Positions 24,982 to 32,772 of a stretch of DNA of 64,000 bases are shown piece by piece. How positions within the stretch are numbered: the first letter of the stretch is position 1; each line of letters begins with the position of its first letter. Below the pieces are notes generated by a model. That model did not search any database and was not told the DNA's origin. It worked only from the letters and a program-made list of their open reading frames with translations. Position numbers and translations under genes: made by a program. Source of the DNA: Pantoea coffeiphila (GTDB lineage: Bacteria > Pseudomonadota > Gammaproteobacteria > Enterobacterales > Enterobacteriaceae); the NCBI RefSeq assembly GCF_016909495.1, contig NZ_JAFBFW010000006.1, positions 372,001 through 436,000 on the forward strand. The letters are read 5' to 3'.

Positions 24982-26202
24982 TCAGTTAAACCAGTGCGGC
25001 AGCGGATCGGGCAAATGAACCCAGCTACGTGGTCCGGCAGCCAGTTCGCTGTCGGTCAGCAGCGCCGCATTCAGCTGGCGGCGCAGTTCCCCTTCATCCA
25101 TCTGCATGCCGATAAACACCAGTTCCTGTCGTGCATCGCCCACCCCATCCTGCCAGTGCTGCATAATCCAGCGCAGGGATTCTTCATCCTGCGGCCAGCG
25201 ATCGCGCGGTACGCCAACCCACCAGCGGCCCGCCATCTCCTGGCGCGACACACCACCGGCCTGTGACCAGCTACCGGCAAATTCCGGCCTGCTTGCCAGC
25301 CAGAAATAGCCTTTGGAGCGCACAACCCCCGGCAGTTCGCCGCTGAAAAATTCCCAAAAGCGCTGCGGGTGGAACGGTCTGCGCGCGCGCCAGACAAAAT
25401 TGCTGATCCCGTACTCTTCCGTCTCCGGCACGTGGGTGCCGCGCAGCTCCTGCATCCAGCCGGGAGCCTGCGACGCTTCGGCAAAGTCAAACAGGCCGGT
25501 ATTCAATACTTTATCCAGCGGCACCTGGCCGAAACGGGCGATTTCAATACGTGCGCGGGGATTGAGGCTGCGCAGGATACCGGTAAGCTGTTCGCGCTGC
25601 TTTTCGCTGATCAGATCGGTTTTGTTGATAATCAGCACGTCACAGAATTCAATCTGTTCAATCAGCAGATCGACTACCGAGCGTTCGTCAAACTCGCCGA
25701 GCGACTCGCCGCGGGATTCAATGCTGTCGCGTGATTGATAGTCGCGCAGGAAGTTAAAACCATCGACCACCGTCACCATGGTATCCAGCCGTGCCACCGC
25801 CGACAGGCTTTCGCCGCTGTCGTCTTCAAAGGTAAAGGTTTCCGCCACCGGCAGCGGTTCGGAGATGCCGGTGGATTCAATCACCAGCTGGTCGAAGCGG
25901 TTTTCCCGCGCCAGGCGGTTGACCTCCAGCAGCAGGTCTTCACGCAGCGTGCAGCAGATACAGCCGTTGCTCATCTCGACCAGTTTCTCATCGGTACGGG
26001 AGAGATCGGCTCCGCCATCACGGACCAGTGCGGCATCGATATTGACTTCGGACATATCGTTGACGATAACCGCGACGCGTCTGCCTTCGCGGTTATTGAG
26101 AATATGGTTGAGCAGCGTGGTTTTACCCGCGCCCAGAAAGCCGGAAAGCACGGTAACCGGCAGGCGACCATCACGATCGGTGTTGATGCGTTGTTGTGAC
26201 AT
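24982..26202 (-). CDS. zigA: Zinc metallochaperone GTPase of the COG0523 family (ZigA-type)
   Basis: A 406-residue G3E GTPase. Walker [10 protein letters not shown] lies at residues 21-29, the metal-binding CxCC motif is C81-I-C83-C84 inside [15 protein letters not shown], Walker B-type ESTGISEP follows, and the base-recognition NKTD motif is present. The C-terminal CobW_C domain includes [16 protein letters not shown]. ZigA delivers zinc to client enzymes under zinc starvation in relatives. A near-perfect Zur-type palindrome lies 65 bp upstream of the start, which supports zinc-controlled expression. Monocistronic. Confidence 0.88.
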   Translation of the reverse strand: MSQQRINTDRDGRLPVTVLSGFLGAGKTTLLNHILNNREGRRVAVIVNDMSEVNIDAALVRDGGADLSRTDEKLVEMSNGCICCTLREDLLLEVNRLARENRFDQLVIESTGISEPLPVAETFTFEDDSGESLSAVARLDTMVTVVDGFNFLRDYQSRDSIESRGESLGEFDERSVVDLLIEQIEFCDVLIINKTDLISEKQREQLTGILRSLNPRARIEIARFGQVPLDKVLNTGLFDFAEASQAPGWMQELRGTHVPETEEYGISNFVWRARRPFHPQRFWEFFSGELPGVVRSKGYFWLASRPEFAGSWSQAGGVSRQEMAGRWWVGVPRDRWPQDEESLRWIMQHWQDGVGDARQELVFIGMQMDEGELRRQLNAALLTDSELAAGPRSWVHLPDPLPHWFN

Positions 26203-26266
26203 AGTGACATCCTCAGGTGCGTTAACGCGGAGATGAACGGGCGTTAAACCGTATCCCTTATGGGGT

Positions 26267-26292
26267 AATTGTTATGTTATAACATTACAATT
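26267..26292. promoter_or_regulatory. Zur box upstream of the ZigA gene
   Basis: A 26-bp palindrome with one mismatched pair and the core ATGTTATAACAT, as in enterobacterial Zur sites. It lies between the ZigA start (26202) and the toxin-antitoxin operon and should repress ZigA when zinc is sufficient. Confidence 0.75.
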
Positions 26293-26348
26293 GAGGTTGT
26301 CATCTGTTTATCGAAAAATGCCCGATGAAGGGATTTGTCTGGACTGCG

Positions 26349-26377
26349 TGGTGTACATTGTACTCCACGTGTATAAT
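26349..26377 (+). promoter_or_regulatory. Promoter and probable autoregulatory site of the toxin-antitoxin operon
   Basis: TATAAT at 26372-26377 is a consensus -10, with a weak TGGTGT 17 bp upstream. The overlapping GTGG...TGTACATTGTAC...CCAC stretch (26348-26367) is palindromic, as expected for an antitoxin operator. Confidence 0.6.
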
Positions 26378-26403
26378 ATGCTCGTGACAAGGAGAGTCAT
26401 ACA

Positions 26404-26751
26404 ATGAGTTGTGGAATCGCGTTTATTGAAACTTCTCTATTTACCCGGCAAATAAAACTGATAGCCACTGATGATGAACTCAAGGAGTTACAGAAAGAGC
26501 TTATCGGATCACCTGATAAAGGCGATTTGATTAAACAAACCGGCGGGCTGAGAAAAATAAGGATGGCAACAGCCGGCCAGGGGAAAAGTGGTTCTGTACG
26601 GGTTATCTATTTTATTGCCACAGTCGACGTCATTTATCTGGTCATGGCTTACCCAAAAAATGTTAAAGACAGTTTGAATGATACCGAAAAAGCCGAGTTG
26701 AAAAAGCTGACCAGAATACTGAAAGATGAGGTAAAAAATGAATTTTTTTGA
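26404..26751 (+). CDS. RelE/HigB-type toxin
   Basis: A 115-residue protein of the RelE/ParE superfamily, HigB2-like. Recognisable stretches are LIKQTGGLRKIRMATAGQGKSGSVRVIYFIA and VIYLVMAYPKNVKDSLNDTEKAELKKL. Such toxins cleave mRNA at the ribosome. The start ATG has AAGGAG upstream. The toxin gene comes first and overlaps the antitoxin by 14 bp, the HigBA order. GC content is lower than in flanking genes, as is usual for acquired modules. Confidence 0.85.
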   Translation: MSCGIAFIETSLFTRQIKLIATDDELKELQKELIGSPDKGDLIKQTGGLRKIRMATAGQGKSGSVRVIYFIATVDVIYLVMAYPKNVKDSLNDTEKAELKKLTRILKDEVKNEFF

Positions 26752-27022
26752 AGAACTGAAAACCTCTCTGGAAGAGGCCGTAGAAATAAAAAAAGGTAAC
26801 AAAGCACCATCTGCCGTTACCCGATACGATATTGCAGATGTTCGTACAATCAGAGCACAGCTTAACGTTACTCAGGCTGAAATGGCGAAAGCATTAGGGA
26901 CCAGCGTTGAAACCATTAAAAGCTGGGAGTCTAAACGACGGAACCCAACCGGGCTGGCAGCAAAGGTTTTAGCTGCTATTCAGGCAAATCCCGCCTTTTT
27001 TGATGAGCTGGCTGCACATTAG
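26738..27022 (+). CDS. HTH antitoxin of the HigA/NadS type
   Basis: A 94-residue protein with a Cro/CI-type helix-turn-helix in its second half (IRAQLNVTQAEMAKALGTSVETIKSWESKRRNPTGLAAKVL, about residues 42-82). The N-terminal 40 residues, rich in Glu and Lys, probably bind the toxin. It starts within the toxin gene and is expected to autoregulate through the palindrome at 26348-26367. Confidence 0.87.
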   Translation: MNFFEELKTSLEEAVEIKKGNKAPSAVTRYDIADVRTIRAQLNVTQAEMAKALGTSVETIKSWESKRRNPTGLAAKVLAAIQANPAFFDELAAH

Positions 27023-27078
27023 CCGGGCATGTTCCCCTGCTCCACATCTGTCATTCTTTATCGTTGTTACAGCCCGCA

Positions 27079-27675
27079 TTAGCGGGCACGTTTAGCCAGT
27101 AAACCCCGCAGCAGCAGCGCCAGCGCTTCGGTACTCTGCGCCAGGCGGGCGCCACTATCTTCTCCTTCCGCGATCCAGAATGCGGCTTCGGCCAGGCTGC
27201 CGTAAATCAGCGAGGCCAGCGCCTGCGGATTCGCTTCGGCTATCACGCCCTGAGCAATCAGTTGGCCAATCAACCGCTGCATGGCGTCAACGCAGTGGCG
27301 CTGTGATTCCTGAGACGGCCCACCCAGCACGGAACGGGCATCGCGCAGGACAATACGCTGATACTCCGGCTCCAGCGCCATGGTCAGATAGGCATTGCAC
27401 CGATGGGTGAACCCCTGCCAGCCGTCTTCTGCCGTGCTGGAAATCGTCTCCAGCCGCGCGTCCATTTCTGCATCGATCTGCTCAACCACCGCCGCGAGCA
27501 GTCCCTTTTTATCGCCGAAATGATGATAAAGCGCCCCCCGGGTCAGCCCCGCCTGTCCGGTCAGATCGTCCATCACCGTATCAGCATAGCCGACCTCGCT
27601 AAAAACCTTTCGCGCCGCTGATATCAGCGCAGCACGGGTTTCTTCCATCTCTGCGCGCGTACGTCGCACCATCAT
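27079..27675 (-). CDS. TetR-family repressor
   Basis: A 198-residue TetR protein. The HTH is AARKVFSEVGYADTVMDDLTGQAGLTRGALYHHFGDKKGLLAAVVEQID at about residues 21-69, followed by an all-helical ligand domain. Two ATG codons start the frame. It is divergent from the MFS gene at 27806, and two palindromic sites lie in the gap. It probably represses both genes and releases on binding the exported compound. Confidence 0.9.
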   Translation of the reverse strand: MMVRRTRAEMEETRAALISAARKVFSEVGYADTVMDDLTGQAGLTRGALYHHFGDKKGLLAAVVEQIDAEMDARLETISSTAEDGWQGFTHRCNAYLTMALEPEYQRIVLRDARSVLGGPSQESQRHCVDAMQRLIGQLIAQGVIAEANPQALASLIYGSLAEAAFWIAEGEDSGARLAQSTEALALLLRGLLAKRAR

Positions 27676-27707
27676 CCTCTCCTTCAGCTAACGAGTTTTG
27701 ATTGTTT

Positions 27708-27753
27708 ACATACGTGGCGTATGAATATATGATTTTTCATACGCCACGTATGT
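27708..27753. promoter_or_regulatory. Two TetR operators, exact inverted copies
   Basis: ACATACGTGGCGTATGAA at 27708-27725 is the exact reverse complement of 27736-27753, with 10 bp between them. Each copy is itself a palindrome (CATACG-TGG-CGTATG). Confidence 0.8.
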
Positions 27754-27805
27754 ATTATGTCTGCAGCCGTTTTTCGTGGCAAGCGGATGCATTATGGAGA
27801 AGGAA

Positions 27806-28999
27806 ATGATCGCCACTTATCGTGAGTTATTTGCTGCACCGGGCACACGGGCTTTTACCCTCGCCGGAATACTAGCAAGGCTTCCGCTGCCGATGACGGG
27901 TATTGGTATCATCGTCATGCTATCGCGGTCCGGTGGCAGCTACGCACTTGCCGGGGCCGTATCTGCAACTTTTGTTTTGACCTATGCGTTGATTTCACCG
28001 CAGATTTCCCGTCTGGCGGACCGTTACGGCCAGCGCCGGGTGCTGCCTGCTGCCACGGCAGTCAGTTCGCTGGGTTTTTTAACGCTCTCAGTGAGCAGCC
28101 TGTGGCAGGATACGGCATGGCTGATGTTCGCTGGCGCAATGCTCACCGGATTTATGCCTGCGGTCTCGGCGATGATCCGCACCCGCTGGACGGCTCTCTA
28201 TCGTGGGCGACCTCTGCTTCAGACGGCCTATTCACTGGAAACGGTACTGGATGAACTCTCTTTTATCGCGGGCCCGCCGCTGGCGGTGGCGCTGGGAGTG
28301 ATTGTGCAGCCCCAGGCCGCTTTGCTTGTGGCTATGTTGCTGCTGATCGTCGGCATAGCCGCGCTGCTTGCCCAGCGAGTAACCGAGCCGCCGCGAATCT
28401 CACCGGATATCAACGGCGGCAGCCAGGCTCTTATCCATCTCCCGACGGTGCGCTTACTGGCCATTTTAATGATGGCGATGGGCGTTATCGTTGGCACCAT
28501 CGATATCGTCAGCGTGGCTTTTGCCACCGAACAGGGGCAGCCCGCACTGGCCAGCCTGGTTCTGTCTGCGTATGCGTTGGGATCGTGTTTTGCCGGGCTG
28601 CTGTTTGGCACGCTCAAGCTGCGGGCCACCCTGAATCAACAGCTGGTGTTCGGGGGGCTGGGGACCGCTTTAGCCACTCTGCCGCTGATAATGGCAGGTA
28701 GCATCCTTTCCCTGACCGCGGCGGTTCTGCTCTCCGGTCTGTTTTTCGCCCCAACGATGATCGTCGCGATGTCACTGGTTGAGCGAACCGTACCCGAACA
28801 TCGTGTAACCGAAGGGATGGCCTGGCTGCTTGCCGGGTTGAATATCGGCGTCGCACTCGGCGCGGCAGTGGCGGGACAGGTACTCAATCATGGCACGCCT
28901 TCACAAGGGTTTAGCGTAGCGGTGGGTGCCGCAGGGGTGATTCTCACCGTCGTTTTTTATGGCTTCCGCCGCCCGGAGCCTGCCGTCACCGGTGAATAA
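27806..28999 (+). CDS. MFS transporter under TetR control
   Basis: A 397-residue major facilitator with about twelve hydrophobic segments. The frame opens at a GTG (27776) and has ATG at 27794, but ATG at 27806 lies six bases after GGAG and starts MIATYRELFAAPGTRAF, as in relatives. Includes SRLADRYGQRRVLPAATA, the conserved loop between helices 2 and 3. Divergent TetR control suggests a drug or metabolite exporter. The next MFS gene follows 48 bp downstream and may be co-transcribed. Confidence 0.82.
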   Translation: MIATYRELFAAPGTRAFTLAGILARLPLPMTGIGIIVMLSRSGGSYALAGAVSATFVLTYALISPQISRLADRYGQRRVLPAATAVSSLGFLTLSVSSLWQDTAWLMFAGAMLTGFMPAVSAMIRTRWTALYRGRPLLQTAYSLETVLDELSFIAGPPLAVALGVIVQPQAALLVAMLLLIVGIAALLAQRVTEPPRISPDINGGSQALIHLPTVRLLAILMMAMGVIVGTIDIVSVAFATEQGQPALASLVLSAYALGSCFAGLLFGTLKLRATLNQQLVFGGLGTALATLPLIMAGSILSLTAAVLLSGLFFAPTMIVAMSLVERTVPEHRVTEGMAWLLAGLNIGVALGAAVAGQVLNHGTPSQGFSVAVGAAGVILTVVFYGFRRPEPAVTGE

Positions 29000-29047
29000 T
29001 TACGATCGGGTTAACGACGAAATCGACTGATTTTAATAAGGAAAAAA

Positions 29048-30256
29048 ATGAGCGCTGAACTAAATACCTCTGCGGCAGCCCCGGAAAACAGTTTATGGAT
29101 GGCGGTGATTTGCGTTGGCCTGGCAACGTTTGCCGTGGTTACCACAGAAATGCTGCCCGTGGGGCTGCTGACGACAATGGCAGAATCCTTAAACACCTCT
29201 AACGGAAAAGCCGGGATGGCTATTTCACTGCCCGCTCTGCTTGCCGCCCTGTTTGCACCGTTTGTCGTTATTGCATCCGGTGGAACAGACAGACGCATTA
29301 TTTTACGCTGGCTATTGCTGCTGTTGGCGATTGCCAATATCGCATCGGCGCTGGCGTCCGGTATCATTTCGCTGCTGGCTGCACGTACCCTGGTGGGATT
29401 TTGTATGGGAGGGATCTGGGCGATTGCCGGGGGATTATCTTCGCGTCTGGTTACCGCACAATCCGTCGGCCTGGCAACGGCCATTGTGTTCGGCGGTGTG
29501 GCCGCAGCCTCTGTGCTTGGCGTTCCGCTTGGCGCATTCATCGGGGATTATGTCGGATGGCGTTGGGCATTTGGCGGCATGGCGCTGTTTAGTGTTTTAG
29601 TTCTGACCCTGCACTGGATCTTTATTCCGGCGTTGCCGGTAACGCATTCCGTTTCGTTCCGCCAGTTTGTACAACTGCTGCAAAACCCCCGGGTACGGGC
29701 CGGTCTGGTACTGACTCTGCTGCTGGTGGCCGGGCATTTTATGGCTTTTACCTTTGTTCGCCCGCTGCTGCTGGATATGGCGCTGTTTGAGGTGAAGTGG
29801 ATCGGTATTCTGCTGCTTGTTTATGGTATCACCGGCGTGGTGGGGAACTTCCTGACCGGGATCGTCACCACAAGGCGCCCCGCATTGACCCTGTTAGCAA
29901 TTTCGCTGGGCTTAATGTTCACTCCGCTGCTTTTTTTGAGCATCGGACACTATCACACCGGTAGCGGAGCCGCGCTGATACTCTGGGGCCTGGCCTACGG
30001 CGGAGTATCGGTTGGTTTGATGAGCTGGATGATGAAAGCCGCGCCGCGAGCAATCGAAATCGCCACGTCGCTGTATGTTGGGGTGTTTAACATCGGTATT
30101 GCGGGCGGTTCCTGGTTCGGTGGGCAGATCGTCGACCGGTTTGGTCTGGTGCCCAACCTCTGGGTGACAGCCGCGATACTGACGGCTGCGGCGCTGCTGT
30201 CACTTTACCTGTTGCTTCACGAGCGGAGAAACCCCCCTGTCACTCTGAAGCTCTAG
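29048..30256 (+). CDS. MFS transporter of the DHA1 family (AraJ/NepI-like)
   Basis: A 402-residue major facilitator. The N-terminus VVTTEMLPVGLLTTMAESLN and the loop LVGFCMGGIWAIAGGLSSRLV match the DHA1 group that includes sugar exporters and the purine nucleoside exporter NepI, and LWGLAYGGVSVGLMSWMMKAAP covers the matching C-terminal helix. ATG has AAGGAA upstream. The gene ends overlapping the convergent DMT gene by 4 bp. Probably an exporter; substrate not deducible. Confidence 0.8.
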   Translation: MSAELNTSAAAPENSLWMAVICVGLATFAVVTTEMLPVGLLTTMAESLNTSNGKAGMAISLPALLAALFAPFVVIASGGTDRRIILRWLLLLLAIANIASALASGIISLLAARTLVGFCMGGIWAIAGGLSSRLVTAQSVGLATAIVFGGVAAASVLGVPLGAFIGDYVGWRWAFGGMALFSVLVLTLHWIFIPALPVTHSVSFRQFVQLLQNPRVRAGLVLTLLLVAGHFMAFTFVRPLLLDMALFEVKWIGILLLVYGITGVVGNFLTGIVTTRRPALTLLAISLGLMFTPLLFLSIGHYHTGSGAALILWGLAYGGVSVGLMSWMMKAAPRAIEIATSLYVGVFNIGIAGGSWFGGQIVDRFGLVPNLWVTAAILTAAALLSLYLLLHERRNPPVTLKL

Positions 30257-31113
30257 CTATAACGCTTTGCCCCAAACACACAAAGGATCACCGCCGTGGC
30301 GCAGGCAACCATGCTCCAGGCGATGGATTCATGGAGCAACACGGCGGCCAGCAGCAGGCCAAAAAACGGCTGCAACAGCTGAAGCTGACTGACGCCAGCA
30401 ATGCCGCCAAGCGCCAGGCCGCGATACCAGAACAGAAAGCCAATCAGCATACTGAACAGCGAAACGTAGCCCAGGCTTAACCAGCCTGGCTGGCTGACGG
30501 CGCTCAAGCTGTGCGGCAGGCTGAACAGCGCGATAATCGCCATCAGCGGCAGAGAGAGCAGCAGTGCCCAGCTGATCACCTGCCAGCCCCCCAGCCGACG
30601 CGATAAACCCGCGCCTTCCGCATAGCCCAGACCGCAGACGATGACCGAAGCGATCATCAGCAGGTCGCCGCTTAGCGATCCGCCCTGCCCGTTGGCGATA
30701 GCGAATCCGGCCACGATGGCGGCACCGAGCAGTGAAAACAGCCAGAAAGCCCTCCGGGGGCGTTCTCCGCCGCGCAGTACGCCAAACAGTGCCGTGGAGA
30801 GCGGCAGCAGCCCGATAAACACCACGGAGTGGCCGGCGCTGATATGGCGCAGGGCCAGCGCGGTCAGCAGGGGGAACCCTACCACCACGCCAAAAGCGAC
30901 AATAAGCAGCGGCAGGATATCCGAGCGCGCCGGGCAGCGCTGGCGTAGCAGCAACAGCAGTGCCCCGCCTAGCAGCGCGGCAATGGTGGCCCTCGCCGAT
31001 GTCAGGAACAGGGGCGAAAAATCATTTACCGCCACGCGTGTGGCCGGGAGCGAACCGCTGAAAATCATTACGCCTGCCAGCCCACTCCACCATCCTGCCG
31101 TTGTCCGTTCCAT
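30253..31113 (-). CDS. EamA/DMT-family transporter next to MocR regulator
   Basis: A 286-residue membrane protein with ten hydrophobic segments in two EamA repeats. ATG at 31113 has GAGG five bases upstream. It is divergent from the MocR-type regulator at 31258, a common arrangement in which the PLP-dependent regulator controls an amino acid or PLP-related exporter. Convergent with the preceding MFS gene, with a 4-bp overlap of the stops. Confidence 0.85.
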   Translation of the reverse strand: MERTTAGWWSGLAGVMIFSGSLPATRVAVNDFSPLFLTSARATIAALLGGALLLLLRQRCPARSDILPLLIVAFGVVVGFPLLTALALRHISAGHSVVFIGLLPLSTALFGVLRGGERPRRAFWLFSLLGAAIVAGFAIANGQGGSLSGDLLMIASVIVCGLGYAEGAGLSRRLGGWQVISWALLLSLPLMAIIALFSLPHSLSAVSQPGWLSLGYVSLFSMLIGFLFWYRGLALGGIAGVSQLQLLQPFFGLLLAAVLLHESIAWSMVACATAVILCVFGAKRYS

Positions 31114-31192
31114 AGTTCCTCGTTTCTGTTTTGCCTCACATTTTCAACGATAATAGGCAACGTCAGGAATGTTTCGAAGATACAATGCAGTA

Positions 31193-31231
31193 CAATTTTA
31201 CCAAACTGTATGGATAAAATTGACCATACAG
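31193..31231. promoter_or_regulatory. Nested inverted repeats, probable MocR operator
   Basis: CAATTTTA (31193-31200) with TAAAATTG (31215-31222), and CTGTATGG (31206-31213) with CCATACAG (31224-31231), interlace in the divergent region between the DMT and MocR genes. Their position argues that the MocR gene starts downstream, at 31258. Confidence 0.5.
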
Positions 31232-31257
31232 CTGTGATTGCCGCGAGGAAAACTGCG

Positions 31258-32649
31258 ATGACCCGTACTGAAATGCTGATAGCCGACATTCGCAGCCAGA
31301 TTATCGGCGGCGCACTCTCCGCAGGAGAACGTCTGCCGTCAGTGCGCGGCTATGCCACTAAGATGCAGGTATCGCCGTCGACCGTCGTTGAAGCCTATGA
31401 ACGACTGGCGGCGACGGGAATGATCCGTGCACGCCGGGGGGCCGGATTCTTTGTGACCGGGTCGCATCAGCCGCCGCTGAATCTGGTAGAAAAGAGTGTC
31501 GATTATCAGCGCGACGTTGATCCGTTCTGGGTGTCTCGCCAGGCGCTGGATGCCGATCGCGATGTGCTGAAACCCGGCTGTGGCTGGCTTCCTGCCGACT
31601 GGATGCCAGTGGAGGCCTTGCGGAAAGCCATGCGGCAACTGGCCCGTTCGGATGCCAGCCTGCTATGTGATTACGGTACGACACGCGGTGCGACGGCGCT
31701 GCGGCGTCTGCTGCTGGCGCGCTTTGCCAGCGAAGGGCTGACGATGCCCTTGGAGCAGATTATGCTGACCGGCTCCGGAACCCAGGCGCTGGATTTAATC
31801 TGTCGCTTCCTGCTGCGGCCCGGTGACACGGTTCTGGTCGACGATCCCTGCTATTTCAATTTTCAGGCCCTGCTCCGTGCACATCAGGTCACTATCGTGG
31901 GCGTTCCCTTTACGCCGACCGGCCCTGACGTGGCCGTATTTGAGTCGGTTCTCAGCCAGTCACGCCCCAGGCTGTATATCACCAACTCGGCGTTACATAA
32001 CCCGACAGGCGCGAGTCTCTCCCCGCAAACGGCCTGGCGCTTGCTTAACGCGGCCCGCGAGCACGATCTGATTATCGTTGAAGATGATATCTTCGCCGAG
32101 TTTGAACCTGAACTGTCATCACGGCTGGCGATCCCCGACGGCCTGGAGCGGGTGATTCGCATGGGCAGTTTTTCCAAAACGCTTTCGGCTTCGGTTCGCT
32201 GTGGCTATATCGCCTGTCGTCCTGAATGGATCGAGGGGCTGACCGATCTGCAAATTGCCACCAGCTTCGGTGGCCCAAGCCCGATGACCACTCAACTGCT
32301 GGCTGCTGTGCTTTCCGGCGGGAGCTACCGTAAACATCTTGATGAGGTTGTCCGCAGGCTGTCAAAAGCGCGTAAAGACGCGGTCGAGCGTCTGGCCGCG
32401 CTCGGCATAACGCCGTGGCTGGTGCCGCGCGGTGGGTTTTATCTGTGGTGTCGTCTGCCTGCGGGATTAGATTCAACGGAAATTGCCCGCCGCTGCCGAC
32501 TGCACAACGTGGTGCTGGCACCGGGTAATGTCTTCAGCGTGTCGCAGTCGGCGGGGGAATTTTTACGTTTTAACGTCGCGCATCTGAGCGATGAGCGCGT
32601 GTATAGCGTGCTGAAGGAGGTCATGGCTGCGTGCCCGGCAGGGGGCTAG
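31258..32649 (+). CDS. MocR/GntR-family PLP-dependent transcriptional regulator
   Basis: A 463-residue fusion of a GntR winged helix (ERLPSVRGYATKMQVSPSTVVEAYERLAATGMIRARRGAGFFV) with a class I aminotransferase domain. That domain includes IMLTGSGTQALDLICRFLLRPGDTVLVDDPCYFNF, NPTGASLSP and the PLP lysine in MGSFSKTLSASVRCGY. An upstream in-frame ATG at 31210 lies in the operator and lacks a ribosome site; ATG at 31258 has GAGGA. Regulates the divergent DMT transporter most likely. A hairpin overlaps the stop codon (32632-32664). Confidence 0.87.
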   Translation: MTRTEMLIADIRSQIIGGALSAGERLPSVRGYATKMQVSPSTVVEAYERLAATGMIRARRGAGFFVTGSHQPPLNLVEKSVDYQRDVDPFWVSRQALDADRDVLKPGCGWLPADWMPVEALRKAMRQLARSDASLLCDYGTTRGATALRRLLLARFASEGLTMPLEQIMLTGSGTQALDLICRFLLRPGDTVLVDDPCYFNFQALLRAHQVTIVGVPFTPTGPDVAVFESVLSQSRPRLYITNSALHNPTGASLSPQTAWRLLNAAREHDLIIVEDDIFAEFEPELSSRLAIPDGLERVIRMGSFSKTLSASVRCGYIACRPEWIEGLTDLQIATSFGGPSPMTTQLLAAVLSGGSYRKHLDEVVRRLSKARKDAVERLAALGITPWLVPRGGFYLWCRLPAGLDSTEIARRCRLHNVVLAPGNVFSVSQSAGEFLRFNVAHLSDERVYSVLKEVMAACPAGG

Positions 32650-32715
32650 CACCCCTGTCGGGCAGTAAATAATGCATGCTGATGTTTAACACTGCCTCGC
32701 CGGGCCGCGTGTTCA

Positions 32716-32756
32716 GCTGGCGGTCTCATTGACTTCACGAATGAGATACCGCCAGC
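32716..32756. terminator. Long hairpin between convergent MocR and YjcE genes
   Basis: GCTGGCGGT-CTCATT at 32716-32730 pairs with 32740-32756, a 15-bp stem with a 2-base bulge and a 9-base loop. No T run is present. Another hairpin with a 12-bp stem spans the MocR stop at 32632-32664. Together they should separate the convergent transcripts. Confidence 0.5.
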
Positions 32757-32772
32757 ACTGACGCTTAACCGG

